Assembly: GCF_032911445.1 (NCBI RefSeq)
Contig: NZ_JAWJEJ010000001.1
Coordinates: 930,001-994,000 of the forward strand
From: Sphingomonas sp. HF-S4
Lineage (GTDB): Bacteria > Pseudomonadota > Alphaproteobacteria > Sphingomonadales > Sphingomonadaceae
Reading direction: 5' to 3'
DNA length: 64,000 nt
Made by a program: the position numbers and the translations under genes. Positions 35,501-42,689 of this stretch are shown piece after piece. The first letter of the stretch is position 1; every line of letters begins with the position of its first letter. The notes under the pieces were generated by a model. That model was not told where the DNA came from and did no database searches. It saw only the letters and a program-made list of their open reading frames with translations.

Positions 35501-36157
35501 GACACCGACCTCCAGGTCGATCGGCGCGCCAGCAACGGCTCGGTCAGGACCGCGCATGCCCTGGCCTATGCCGGCGCGAGCCTGGGACCTGTCCAGCTCC
35601 GCGGCGGGCTGGGCTATGGCTGGACCACCACCGAGACCCGCCGCAGCATCGCCTTCCAGGGCTTCGCGGACCAGACCAGCGCGCGCTACAAGGGCTCGGT
35701 GCTCCAGGCGTATGGCGAGGCGGGCTATCGACTGCCGCTGTCGGGCGGCTATGTCGAGCCGTTCGTTAACCTGACCACCGTCCGCGCGTGCACCGATGCG
35801 TTCACCGAAAAGGGCGGGCTTGCCGCGCTCAACGGCCAGGCGATCCGCGAGAACCGTACCGGCTCGACGGTCGGCCTGCGGCTCGAGACGGCGCAGGCGG
35901 GCGCAATCTCGGTCCGCGGCTCGATCGGTTGGAACCGTGCCTGGGGCGATCTCGATCCGGTAGGCCTGCACGCATTCGGCGGCGGCGCGCCATTTACCGT
36001 GCTCGGCGCCGGGGGATCGCGCGATTCGGCACTCGCCCGCTTCGACGCGCAGATGCGGCTGTCGTCGAACGTCACCCTCAGCCTCGGCTATGATGGCGTG
36101 CTGGGCGCGCGCGACGACGATCACGCGATAACCGGAGGCCTCAAGATCGTCTTTTGA
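29507..36157 (+). CDS. Giant type V autotransporter adhesin with tandem beta-helix repeats
   Basis: A 2216-residue surface protein. ATG 29507 is preceded by weak purine sequence (CAGGAACAGGAACACC); the product has an extended signal peptide ending near PAYAQ, with RRRK before the hydrophobic stretch. Residues about 145-1665 are some 30 tandem repeats of about 50 residues, with the recurring pattern 'ATG.VTG....GI...N......I...A..V.G...GI...N.GTG.T', predicting a long parallel beta-helix. A spacer follows (to about 1900), then a C-terminal autotransporter barrel from GWTAWARGFGASGQ (residue about 1948) to the terminal ITGGLKIVF. The function is probably adhesion or aggregation (inference). The Gly/Ala/Thr-rich repeats open long false frames on the opposite strand. 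A perfect terminator follows at 36201. Confidence 0.93.
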   Translation: MTGYSAYVAPPGAALTSMRRRKTAKLATLAASVSFAAIASPAYAQCVEGPPSNFTCSGTTNVSQVIVSDDATVTADPNFEVDTSGNGNGVALQVTGAGAISFTGGPILTGAGARFSTTGASGSSAGELLIVSSGRIIANGSNGLRLDNNGGGSTAALWGGAITNSGGNGVFARNFAGSGELFLLVGRVNGRDDGIRVEHGGSETATITATGAVVGDTAAGVRISTLAGAGGVDLTVSDVTGGTFGIFLDNEGGGISKVDATGTVTGLDQAGIRVSSGANTLGIDIRAVAVNGADNGIMADHQGSGDLSIVATGQVTGASQYGILASNQAAAGNLSITASDVIGDTGIRAINGGTGATTLVTTGDILGFGTDGISVDNDVNATDILIDVHNVTGAQRGIRAQNLGSGSTVVRSNGAIHSVSSGVFVETGNATTTALIDVADVISDTTAVNLIHSGSGVARVNATGNVVGTLGSGIAVDVFAGSTDIRVDAVNVTGGNFGIRTLNEGTGETFIAVTGLVKGGGSDPYGYGILAQNRDGQTTDLIVRAAEVQATLQGILAESDGLGTMTVLADKVTSQDEAAVRVLAEGAVSAVNVAIGEATGGTTGIEVVNLASGSASIDASGTVTGLSEYGIYVENGVNSTGIDIRANQVNGNISGIQTDNQGSGDTAIVATGAVVGGGNGISAFNAASARDISITATDVSGFYGIRSFNEGTGATSITATGLVDGTDYGVVAENASGATDMNIRVADVIANGIGMEVVNAGSGTTNVVADNVTGLGGVGVRISAEDFAGSVDLTVGDVTGDDAGAVIANSGIGAARLTATGTVTGANNIGINVLNDFSATDIEIHAYNVNGNGFAGILAFNDGTGDTLVETTGLVANIGVDGIGAVNRETARNLSVSAVDVIGGFGIAASNFGTGSTDVVSTGTVTGYSFDGVTAGNIGAGTDLRVEVNVVNGDDRGVRLRNEGTGSTRLRALGSVTGATGNGIEAAISATALGLTVDVVDVTGTSGIVIDNQGLGTTRVAATGTVTGISGNGINAFAFTQADDIEIDVADVIGNIGGVNVTNYGTGSASITASGTVSALAADGYGIVVETGTGSTDIRIAAADVLGNAGGIYTENLGSGETAITSSGTVTGGFASGIFARNDAGSTDLTIAANTVVGAEDGIATEHVGTGVTRIAAASATGTNGAGVFVQAEGTAGAVDLTLGDATGATYGILAYNYGTGTTEVETTGAVAGAADAGIAIENGAGATGIDLRAAQVAGENYGIQMENLGAGNTSVVATGPVIASAGMGMFVFNDATAANIRLEAARVQGAETGMLVVNQGTGTTSISASGLVTGTNVAGIDARAGVTAQGLTVSAVDVTGASGITVQNFGQGSAGISATGTVTALDATGTGIAMVGGTGSIDLSVASVRVVGGTFGVDTENQGSGDTLILASGLVTAGEVGIRAHNGAGAEGLGIRSAQVQSAGSGIIAENLGTGRTVVRADGAVNAQGEAGIGVTTGATADDVAVLAGTVSGGLAGIWVENEGIGSTSITASGAVSGTDFGITGRNSASATDLTIRATDAQGGINAVTTENLGTGETRVITTGNVVAQGQFGIRGSAGAGAGDIVIETANASGGISGVSAVNLGLGDTSITVSGTVHGATRGIEAFADGNQSVIIVNNGTVRNTSGLASARAIGANGGGVGIGNAGTLIGTVEIAGDQSLLVNSGSWRSIGGTSNFATVNDTLLNSATGTLVGGTLAGTVETTIWQGLERFRNEGALRLQDGGIGDLVQTSAATTFTSGSLLAVDVAGTTGADLYRTSGTVTIKAGSRLNVVAAQPLVLHGKHVVVQADGGLTGQFAFEDQMLTAFAGVRDGYTATTAFIEFAQLKAFEAAGLTPNQKETGAAADALPDGNALKDALLLLPNDAAAQEAFDQLSGEIHPSARSAMFDDSRLVRNAVLDRLAGGVPGWTAWARGFGASGQNDGDFNAAQMNRDTRGGVIGVDRAFGPATIGIAGGWTDTDLQVDRRASNGSVRTAHALAYAGASLGPVQLRGGLGYGWTTTETRRSIAFQGFADQTSARYKGSVLQAYGEAGYRLPLSGGYVEPFVNLTTVRACTDAFTEKGGLAALNGQAIRENRTGSTVGLRLETAQAGAISVRGSIGWNRAWGDLDPVGLHAFGGGAPFTVLGAGGSRDSALARFDAQMRLSSNVTLSLGYDGVLGARDDDHAITGGLKIVF
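29940..34500 (+). repeat. About 30 tandem coding repeats of roughly 150 bp
   Basis: The autotransporter passenger is coded by degenerate units of about 150-156 bp. Each contains a 'GGCACCGG...' turn, an 'ACCGG...GTGACCGG' motif and a 'GGCATC...AAC' motif. The copies differ at many bases, so this is an old expansion with divergence rather than recent slippage. Unit count is estimated from the span divided by the period. Confidence 0.8.
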
Positions 36158-36200
36158 CGGCTGGCACCGGCGGGCGGGTCCGTTCCTGAACCTGGCCCGG

Positions 36201-36233
36201 CCCCCCGGGCGGCACACGCCGCCCGGGGGGTTT
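36201..36233 (+). terminator. Rho-independent terminator of the autotransporter gene
   Basis: A perfect 13-bp GC stem (36201-36213 with 36218-36230) encloses an ACAC loop and is followed by TTT. It lies 43 bases after the autotransporter stop. It also abuts the end of an orphan minus-strand reading frame and could serve both strands. Confidence 0.85.
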
Positions 36234-36420
36234 ACGTTCCCAGCGTCCTGCGCACGCAAACCAGCGTAGCTTCGCCGGGGATCGGCAGCGCCTCGAACCG
36301 CATCTCGCATTCGAGCGCGATCGCGTGGCGGTTGGCCCGGGACCGGTCGAGGCGCTTGATCCAGCGCAAACAAGCGTTGATCGAGCGCCGCCTGGGATCG
36401 CATGCGAGCAGCGCGGTTCC
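36232..36420 (-). pseudogene. Orphan C-terminal coding fragment
   Basis: On the minus strand a frame reads INACLRWIKRLDRSRANRH, then AIALECEMRFEALPIPGE and ATLVCVRRTLGT followed by TAA at 36234-36232. The mixed, structured composition looks like a real protein C-terminus, but no start codon with ribosome site is present upstream; the frame runs back towards the beta-lactamase-type gene. I do not recognise the family. It may be what remains of a gene removed by rearrangement. Apart from it and the terminator, 36158-36480 holds only the leader of the next gene. Confidence 0.35.
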
Positions 36421-36480
36421 CCTTGACCTCCCGCGAACACGGCAAGCATGGTGCCCGGCTTGTACCGGAGGGGAGAGCGA

Positions 36481-37779
36481 ATGAAGTCGATGGTCCGTCT
36501 AGTCGTATCGGGCCTGTTGGCCGCGTCAGCGCTTGGAGGCATGGCCGGCGTCGCGCACGCGCAGGCGCCCGCCGCGGCGCCGCGTCCGGCGAGCGCCGGC
36601 GGGATTTCCGCCGAGCGGCTTGAGCGGGTCAGCGCGCTGCTGCAGGACTATGTCGATCGCGGCCGGATCGCCGGTGCGGTGGTGCAGATCCGGCACGATG
36701 GCCGCGACGTCTATTCGCGGGCGTTGGGGTGGCGCGACAAGGAGGCCCGGGCGCCGATGCGCCAGGATACGATCTTCCGCATCGCCTCGCAGACCAAGGC
36801 GCTGACCAGTGTCGCGGTGATGATGCTGCTCGAAGAGGGCAAGCTGCTGCTGAACGATCCCGTCGGCAAGTATCTCCCCGAATGGAGCAAGACCAACGTC
36901 GCCGTCGCCAAGCCGGAGGGCGGCTATGATATCGTCCCGGCCAAACGGGCAATCACGATCCGCGACCTGCTCACGCACACCGCCGGCGTCTCCTACGGCT
37001 ATGGCCCGGCGGAGAAGGCGTGGAAGGATGCGGGCATCTCGGGCTGGTATTTCGCCGGCCGCGAGGAGCCGGTGTCGGCGGTTGTCGCCCGCATGGCCGC
37101 GCTGCCGATGGCGGCGCAGCCGGGGGAGAAGTTCGTCTATGGCTACAACACCGATATTCTCGGCGTGGTCGTCGAGAAGATCAGCGGCAAGACGCTGGCG
37201 GCGTTCCTCGACGAGCGGCTGATCCGGCCGCTGGGGATGAAGGACACGTCCTTCTATGCGCCGCGCGAGAAGGCAGGGCGGATCGCGACCGTCTATTCGG
37301 CCGAAGCCGGCGGCATCCGGCGCGCGGCCGATCCGGGCGAATGGCGTGACGGCGCGTATGTCGGGCACGGGCATTATGTCGAAGGGCCGCGCATCGCATT
37401 CTCGGGCGGCGCGGGGCTGCTCTCGACCGCATCGGACTATAGCCGGTTCCTCGAGATGCTTCGCCGCGGCGGCACGCTCGACGGCCGGCGCTATCTTGGC
37501 CGCAAGTCGGTCGAGCTGATGGTCAGCAACCACCTGGTCGATATCGCCTACAATCCCGGCATGGGGTTTGGGCTGGGCTTCAGCGTCCGCTTGGACCTGG
37601 GCAAGGCGGGTGAGCCGGGCTCCGAGGGCGAGTTCGGCTGGGGCGGGGCCTATCACAGCCAATATTGGGTAGATCCCGCGGAGCGGCTTACCGTCGTCTA
37701 TATGGCGCAGCTTCTTCCGGCCGGCGATATCGACGATCACGGCAAGCTCAGGGCGCTGATCTACCAGGCGCTGAACTGA
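36481..37779 (+). CDS. Serine hydrolase, class C beta-lactamase/esterase fold, secreted
   Basis: A 432-residue protein. ATG 36481 follows GGAGGGGAGAGCGA and opens with a signal peptide (KSMVRLVVSGLLAASALGG...VAHAQ). The nucleophile motif is Ser103-Gln-Thr-Lys106 (IASQTKALTS), and Tyr220 in FVYGYNTDILG occupies the position of the second catalytic motif; a clear KTG box is not seen, replaced by FGWGGAYHSQYW. This pattern suits the broad esterase, D-aminopeptidase or penicillin-binding-like branch rather than a true AmpC. The substrate is unknown. It is a single gene between the autotransporter and the pilus operon. Confidence 0.87.
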   Translation: MKSMVRLVVSGLLAASALGGMAGVAHAQAPAAAPRPASAGGISAERLERVSALLQDYVDRGRIAGAVVQIRHDGRDVYSRALGWRDKEARAPMRQDTIFRIASQTKALTSVAVMMLLEEGKLLLNDPVGKYLPEWSKTNVAVAKPEGGYDIVPAKRAITIRDLLTHTAGVSYGYGPAEKAWKDAGISGWYFAGREEPVSAVVARMAALPMAAQPGEKFVYGYNTDILGVVVEKISGKTLAAFLDERLIRPLGMKDTSFYAPREKAGRIATVYSAEAGGIRRAADPGEWRDGAYVGHGHYVEGPRIAFSGGAGLLSTASDYSRFLEMLRRGGTLDGRRYLGRKSVELMVSNHLVDIAYNPGMGFGLGFSVRLDLGKAGEPGSEGEFGWGGAYHSQYWVDPAERLTVVYMAQLLPAGDIDDHGKLRALIYQALN

Positions 37780-37970
37780 TCCTGATCCTGCCGCCTGGTT
37801 AACCAGCGTCCGTCCCGGTTGCGGGGCGGTTGGCCGAAACCGCAGCGAAATTTGTAACGCCTCCGTACCGCAAGACTACGGCAGGCACCGATACGCCTTC
37901 GAAAATCCGCAAGCTTAAAAACGCGGGGCGTCCGAACTCGGGCGTTGTCAGGGAAAATCGGAGAATTTCA

Positions 37971-38471
37971 ATGCGTTCGACTCGTAAGTTGCTGCTGCCT
38001 GTCGGGCTGGTGGCCGCTGGCTGCATCGCCACGCCGGCACTGGCGCAGACCGCCGGCCCGGCCGCGCTCACCATTTCGGCGGAAGTCGTCGCGAGCTGCA
38101 CGATCGACCAGGTCGGTGCGATCTCGCTGACCGGCCTCACCGGCGCCTCGGCGGGCACCAGCTCGTCCGACATCGACGTCACCTGCACCAACGGCACCGG
38201 CTATGACGTGCTGATCGACAATGGCGATAATTTCGCGACCGGCAGCCGCAACCTGCTCGGCGCCGACACCGCCGAAGCGCTGCCATATGGCCTGTTCACC
38301 GCCAACGACTATGCGACCCCCTGGCCGACCGTCGCGGGCGGCACCGCCGCCTATACCGGCACGGGCGATTCGGAGACACACACCGTATATCTGCAGATCC
38401 CGTCGGCCTCGCTCGCCGCGGCCAAGGCGGACACCTATTCGGATACGGTGCAAGTCACGGTCGAGTACTGA
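37971..38471 (+). CDS. Spore coat U domain pilin, major subunit candidate
   Basis: A 166-residue secreted protein with a signal peptide (RSTRKLLLPVGLVAAGCIATPALAQ) and a spore coat U (SCPU) domain: LTISAEVVASCTIDQVG at the N-terminus, DIDVTCTNGTGYDVLIDNG, two Cys for a disulphide, and a C-terminal YSDTVQVTVEY beta strand. Such proteins are subunits of archaic (Csu-type) chaperone-usher pili. It is the first gene of a four-gene operon and, by position, the main shaft subunit. The 191-base leader (37780-37970) carries a small dyad CCGTA-9-TACGG but no clear promoter hexamers. AATCGGAGAATTTCA precedes the start. Confidence 0.85.
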   Translation: MRSTRKLLLPVGLVAAGCIATPALAQTAGPAALTISAEVVASCTIDQVGAISLTGLTGASAGTSSSDIDVTCTNGTGYDVLIDNGDNFATGSRNLLGADTAEALPYGLFTANDYATPWPTVAGGTAAYTGTGDSETHTVYLQIPSASLAAAKADTYSDTVQVTVEY

Positions 38472-38473
38472 GC

Positions 38474-39208
38474 ATGGCGACGGCAAGGTCTGTCCCTTTC
38501 GCAGCGGGCCTTGCCGTCGTGCTCGCCCTCGGCGCGGCATTGCCGCACCGGGCTGCGGCCCAGGGGCTGTCGGTCGATCCGGTGGTGATCGCGCTTCCCC
38601 CGGGCAAGCAGGCCGGCACGCTGCGGTTGCGCAACGGCGGTGACAAGGAACAGGTCGTCCAGCTGCGCGCCTTTATTTGGCAGCAGGGCGTCGACGGGCG
38701 CGACCAGCTCGCGCCGACCGAGGATGTCGTGATCGGTCCGCCGCTGGTACGGCTGGGGGCGGGCAAGGAACAGGTCGTCCGCGTGCTGCTGCGTGCGCCG
38801 GCGGCGACGGAGCGGGCCTATCGGATCGTTGCCGATCGGCTTCCCCAGGCGCCGCGCGGCGGGGAGGTGCAGGTGCATCTCACGCTGTCGCTGCCGCTGT
38901 TCGCGGGCGTGCAGCGCCGGAAGGGGCCGGCGCCTGAGTGGCGGATCCAGGCCGACAACGGCACCCGCTTCCTGACGCTGCGCAATCGTGGCGGCTCGCA
39001 TTTGCGGATCGATTCGCTCGCGGTGCGCACCGGTGGCGGCGGCTATGTCGAGATCCCAAGCAATGGCAGCCGTTATGTATTGGCCGATGGCGAGCGGCGC
39101 TGGCCGGTGCCGGCCGCGATCGCGACGGCGCCGGGGCAAGCCGTCCAGGTCCGGGTCAAGACGCAGGGGCGGACGGTCGAGACCACGGTGTCCCACCCGT
39201 CGGAGTAG
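38474..39208 (+). CDS. Periplasmic pilus chaperone (PapD-like)
   Basis: A 244-residue chaperone starting two bases after the pilin stop. A signal peptide (ATARSVPFAAGLAVVLALGAALPHRAAA) is followed by an immunoglobulin-like N-terminal domain: GLSVDPVVIALPPGKQAGTL, LRLRNGGDKEQVVQLRAF, then APTEDVVIGPPLVRLGAGKEQVVRVL with the family's alternating hydrophobic strand, and a second domain. It should donate a strand to pilin subunits and deliver them to the usher. The length is normal for the family. Confidence 0.87.
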   Translation: MATARSVPFAAGLAVVLALGAALPHRAAAQGLSVDPVVIALPPGKQAGTLRLRNGGDKEQVVQLRAFIWQQGVDGRDQLAPTEDVVIGPPLVRLGAGKEQVVRVLLRAPAATERAYRIVADRLPQAPRGGEVQVHLTLSLPLFAGVQRRKGPAPEWRIQADNGTRFLTLRNRGGSHLRIDSLAVRTGGGGYVEIPSNGSRYVLADGERRWPVPAAIATAPGQAVQVRVKTQGRTVETTVSHPSE

Positions 39209-39213
39209 CCGAG

Positions 39214-41517
39214 GTGTCGCTCATGGCAGTTGCATTGGCCCTCTTGTCCGCGGGGATGCCCGAAGACCGTTCCGGCGCGTCGGCGGAGCTGTCGGCCGGT
39301 GACATCGATCCGCACGAGCGCGCCGTGGTCGCAGTGGTTCTCAACGGGCGCGACACCGGCCAGGTGATCGAGCTCGCGCAGCGCGGGGACGCGCTGTACG
39401 CGCGCCGTTCCGACCTGCGCGCGATCGGGCTGATCCTGCCCTCCGGCAAAGAGCGCACGCTGGTGCGGATCGACGTGCTGCCGGGGGTGGCCGCGCGGTA
39501 CGACGTCGCCAAGGCGGTGCTGATTCTCGACGCAGGGCAGGGGGCGGTGCCCTCGACGCGCGTCGGCAGGGACGCTGGCGTTGCGCCCTCGCTCTCGCCG
39601 GTTTCGGGCGTCGGTGTCGCGCTCAACTACGACCTCCAGTTCGAGCAGGACGACCGGTACGGCACGGTCTTCGCCGGCGGGCTCCAGGCGGGCGTGTCGC
39701 ATGGCCCGCTCACCGCAAGCACGACGGCGACCGTCGCGGCGGGCGGCCGGAGCGACGCGCGGGTGCGCCGGCTGGATACGGTGGTCACCTATTCGAACCC
39801 CGACGGGATGCGCGTCTATCGCTTCGGCGACTTGGTCTCGGGTGGGCCCGACTGGAGCCGTCCGGTGCGGATGGGCGGGGTGCAGATCGCTTCGGACTTC
39901 TCGATGCGGCCCGATCTGGTGACCTTCCCGGTGCCCCGCACGGCGGGAACCGCGGCGGTGCCGAGCACGGTGAGCGTGCTTGTCGACGGCGTCCAGAGGC
40001 TCTCGCAGAATGTCGGCCAGGGCCCGTTCGAGATTCCACGGCTGCCGGTGATGAGTGGCGCCAATCTGGTGTCGATCGTCACCCAGGACGCGCTCGGGCG
40101 GCAGGTCGTCCAGCAACTCCCTTTTTATGCCAGCCCGACGATGCTCGCGCCGGGGCTGCAATCCTACAGCGCGGAGCTCGGCGCGGTGCGCCGCGATTTC
40201 GGCCAGCCGAGCGACCATTATGCCGGTATCGCCGCCTCCGCGACGCTCCGCCGCGGGCTCAACGACTGGCTTACCGGCGAGGCGCATGGCGAGGCCGCGG
40301 ACGGGCTCGCCAACCTGGGGCTGGGCGCCACCTTCCGCGTCGGCACGCTCGGCACGGTTTCGCTCGCGGGCAGGGCGAGCGGGGGGCAAGGCGAGATCGG
40401 CGGGCTCTATTCGGTCGCGCTCGACCGCACCTCGCGCGACCTCTCCTTCAGCGCCTCGATCCAGCATGCCGACAGCGGCTATCGCGACATCGCCGCGATC
40501 AACGGCGACCAGCAGCCGCGCACCGTGGCGCGCGCGCGGCTCGGCGTCCGCACCGGCGGATGGGGATCGTTCGGCGCGGGCTATGCCGCGATCGACTGGG
40601 CGAACCGCGCCGATACGCGGCTCGTCACGCTGAGCTGGCAGCGCTCGCTCGCCGATCGCTTCCGCCTGTTCGCGACCGGCTATCGCGACCTCGCCGGCAC
40701 CGGGGGGACCGGCGCGATGCTGTCGCTCTCGCTCGCCTTGGGCGGCGGCGCCACTGCAAATGCCACTGCCAGCGCCGCCAGCGGCCGCCGCAGCGCCACG
40801 TTCCAGGCGAGCGATCCGGTGACCGGGGTCGGCGACTGGGGCTGGCGCGCGGCGCTGTCGGCCGACCAGGACGCGCTCGGTGGATTCGGCGAGCTGCGCT
40901 ACCGCTCCGCGCATGGCGAGTTCGGGATCGGAGTCGATCGCGGCCGCAATCGCACCGTCGCGCGCGCCACGGCCGAGGGGGCGCTCGTCGTCGCCCATGG
41001 GGGCATGTTCCTCGCCAACCGCGTCGACGACAGCTATGCCGTGATCGACACCGATGGCCAGCAGGGCGTCGACGTCTTCGTCGAGAACCGGCGGATCGGG
41101 CGCACCAACCGCGCCGGGATGCTGCTCGCGCCCGACCTGCGCGCGTTCGAAGTCAACCGTATCAGCATCGACATCGATGGTCTGCCGATCGAAGCGACCG
41201 TCACCGATTCCAGCCGCATCGTCACGCCCTATCGCGGCGCGGGGACCGTCGTGCGCTTCCCCATCGAGCGCGCGCGATCGGTGCGCGTTCGCCTGGTCGA
41301 TGCGGCGGGCGCGCCCCTGCCGGTCGGCAGCCTCGCGCAGACGCAAGGGGGCGAGGCGACCCCGATCGGCTATGACGGCGAGCTCTATCTCGAGATGCCC
41401 GGCGCACAGGCGACCGTAACGACGACGATGCCCGGCGGCATCACCTGCCGCACGACGCTTGCCTATCCCGACCAGGCCGGCGCGATGCCGCATCTCGGAG
41501 CGCAGCCATGCGTGTGA
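39214..41517 (+). CDS. Outer-membrane pilus usher (FimD/PapC family)
   Basis: A 767-residue usher. GTG 39214 (5 bases after the chaperone stop, GGAG upstream) is taken as start; ATG 39223 with GAGGTG before it is equally possible. The N-terminal domain contains VVLNGRDTGQVIELAQRGD and LGL-like LRAIGLILPSG; the barrel and plug region includes NYDLQFEQDDR, RVYRFGDLVSGGPDWSRPVRMG, GVQIASDFSMRPDLVTFPVP and GPFEIPRLPVMSGANLV; the C-terminus has GVDVFVENRRIGRTNRAG and GTVVRFPIERARSV. The size fits archaic-type ushers. Its end overlaps the next gene by 10 bases. Confidence 0.92.
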   Translation: MSLMAVALALLSAGMPEDRSGASAELSAGDIDPHERAVVAVVLNGRDTGQVIELAQRGDALYARRSDLRAIGLILPSGKERTLVRIDVLPGVAARYDVAKAVLILDAGQGAVPSTRVGRDAGVAPSLSPVSGVGVALNYDLQFEQDDRYGTVFAGGLQAGVSHGPLTASTTATVAAGGRSDARVRRLDTVVTYSNPDGMRVYRFGDLVSGGPDWSRPVRMGGVQIASDFSMRPDLVTFPVPRTAGTAAVPSTVSVLVDGVQRLSQNVGQGPFEIPRLPVMSGANLVSIVTQDALGRQVVQQLPFYASPTMLAPGLQSYSAELGAVRRDFGQPSDHYAGIAASATLRRGLNDWLTGEAHGEAADGLANLGLGATFRVGTLGTVSLAGRASGGQGEIGGLYSVALDRTSRDLSFSASIQHADSGYRDIAAINGDQQPRTVARARLGVRTGGWGSFGAGYAAIDWANRADTRLVTLSWQRSLADRFRLFATGYRDLAGTGGTGAMLSLSLALGGGATANATASAASGRRSATFQASDPVTGVGDWGWRAALSADQDALGGFGELRYRSAHGEFGIGVDRGRNRTVARATAEGALVVAHGGMFLANRVDDSYAVIDTDGQQGVDVFVENRRIGRTNRAGMLLAPDLRAFEVNRISIDIDGLPIEATVTDSSRIVTPYRGAGTVVRFPIERARSVRVRLVDAAGAPLPVGSLAQTQGGEATPIGYDGELYLEMPGAQATVTTTMPGGITCRTTLAYPDQAGAMPHLGAQPCV

Positions 41518-41972
41518 AGCTACTCCTGCCTGCCGCGGCGGCGCTGCTGGGAAGTGCCGGCACGGCGCATGCTGCCGACTGCGAGGTCCGCGCGACCCCG
41601 CTGGTGTTCGGCAGCTATCGCCCGACCGTGCGCGGGCCGACCGACGTCACCGCGACGATCACGGTCACCTGCACCGCGGTCGAGGCCGAGGACGTGGCCT
41701 ATGAGATCGAGCTGACCGGGGCGGAGAATGACTTGCTCGAGACGCCCGAGGGCGGGCCGCCGCTGCGCTACGGCATCTTCGTCGACTCCCCGCGGCTACG
41801 GCGCTGGGGCGACGGGCTGGGCGGCACCGCGACGCTGGCGGGAAGCATGTCGCTGTCGCCGGGCGAGCGGCGGAGCATCTCGCACACCGTCTATGGACGG
41901 CTGCCGGGCGGCCAGCGCGCGCGCGCTGGCGCCTATTTCCAGGCGCCGATGATCGCGCTGCGGCTGCTATGA
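41508..41972 (+). CDS. Spore coat U domain protein, probable pilus tip subunit
   Basis: A 154-residue secreted protein with a signal peptide (RVKLLLPAAAALLGSAGTAHA) and one SCPU domain: CEVRATPLVFGSYRP, ATITVTCTAVEAEDVAYEIEL, LRYGIFVDSPRLRRWGDG, then SHTVYGRLPGGQRARAGAYF. It overlaps the usher by 10 bases and ends the pilus operon. Unlike the first subunit it has a Y-G-R-L-P-G loop typical of SCPU proteins placed after the usher, suggesting a tip or minor subunit. Its stop overlaps, tail to tail, that of the response regulator. Confidence 0.83.
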   Translation: MRVKLLLPAAAALLGSAGTAHAADCEVRATPLVFGSYRPTVRGPTDVTATITVTCTAVEAEDVAYEIELTGAENDLLETPEGGPPLRYGIFVDSPRLRRWGDGLGGTATLAGSMSLSPGERRSISHTVYGRLPGGQRARAGAYFQAPMIALRLL

Positions 41973-42680
41973 TCGCGGCTTGCCTGCGATCCCCATGCCG
42001 ATCGCCAGTGCGACGACGTCGGCGACGGTCTTGACGCCCAGCCGGTCCATCATCCGCGCGCGGTGCATCTCGATCGTGCGGACACTGAGCCCGAGCTCAG
42101 CGGCGATCACCTTGTTCGACATCCCCGCGCCCAGCCCCTGGAGCACTTCGCGCTCGCGCGTCGAGAGCGAGGAGATCAGCCGCGCATTGTGGGTGAACGC
42201 CTGGTTCGCGGCCTGCTCGCGGTCGATCGTCTCGAATGCGCGCGCGATCGCCTCCTGTAGCAGCCGCTGGTTGGGCGGCTTTTCGAGGAAGTCGCTGGCG
42301 CCGAGCTTGAGCGCGCTCACCGCCGTCGCGACCTCGGCGTGTGCGGTCAGCATCACGACGGGGAGGACATCGAACCGCCCGCCCATCCGCCGCAACACCT
42401 CGATCCCGTCGAGCCCCGGCATCCACAGATCGAGCAGCACGCATCCGGGGCGCAGCGAGTCGATTTCCTCGAGAAAGTCGATTCCGCTCAGGAACGGCCG
42501 GGCGCGATAGCCGAGCGCGGTGACCAGCAAATGGAGCGACTGCCGCGACGCACGCTCGTCGTCGACGATATACACCTTTCGCAGTGCATGGGACGAGCCG
42601 TCGGGTAGCCGTTTCGGATGGGTTCGCGCGCCGGTCGCCTGCGGCGCATTGGGCGAGAAGAGTGCGTTATATTGTTGCAT
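41967..42680 (-). CDS. FixJ/NarL-type LuxR response regulator
   Basis: A 237-residue two-domain regulator. The receiver (residues 35-150) has Asp40-Asp41, phosphoacceptor Asp84 (LLDLWMPG), Thr112 and Lys134 (EKPP). A Q-linker-like AFETIDREQAANQ leads to a LuxR helix-turn-helix: LSTREREVLQGLGAGMSNKV and LSVRTIEMHRARMMDRLGV. The layout is that of FixJ. A 34-residue N-terminal extension is unusual and may mean the true start is downstream. No histidine kinase is in the window. It lies 9 bases after the PilZ gene, so both are probably one operon, and it may control the convergent pilus genes (inference). Confidence 0.9.
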   Translation of the reverse strand: MQQYNALFSPNAPQATGARTHPKRLPDGSSHALRKVYIVDDERASRQSLHLLVTALGYRARPFLSGIDFLEEIDSLRPGCVLLDLWMPGLDGIEVLRRMGGRFDVLPVVMLTAHAEVATAVSALKLGASDFLEKPPNQRLLQEAIARAFETIDREQAANQAFTHNARLISSLSTREREVLQGLGAGMSNKVIAAELGLSVRTIEMHRARMMDRLGVKTVADVVALAIGMGIAGKPRS

Positions 42681-42689
42681 GCGATCCCG

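Noticed and set aside
36481..37779. Serine hydrolase as an antibiotic-resistance AmpC beta-lactamase
   Set aside because: The SxxK motif is present but no clear KTG box was seen and the context is not a resistance locus; an esterase or peptidase-like function is more likely.
38938..41517. 859-codon usher start within the chaperone gene
   Set aside because: The first 90 codons overlap the chaperone in another frame and lack an export signal; starts at 39214 or 39223 fit better.
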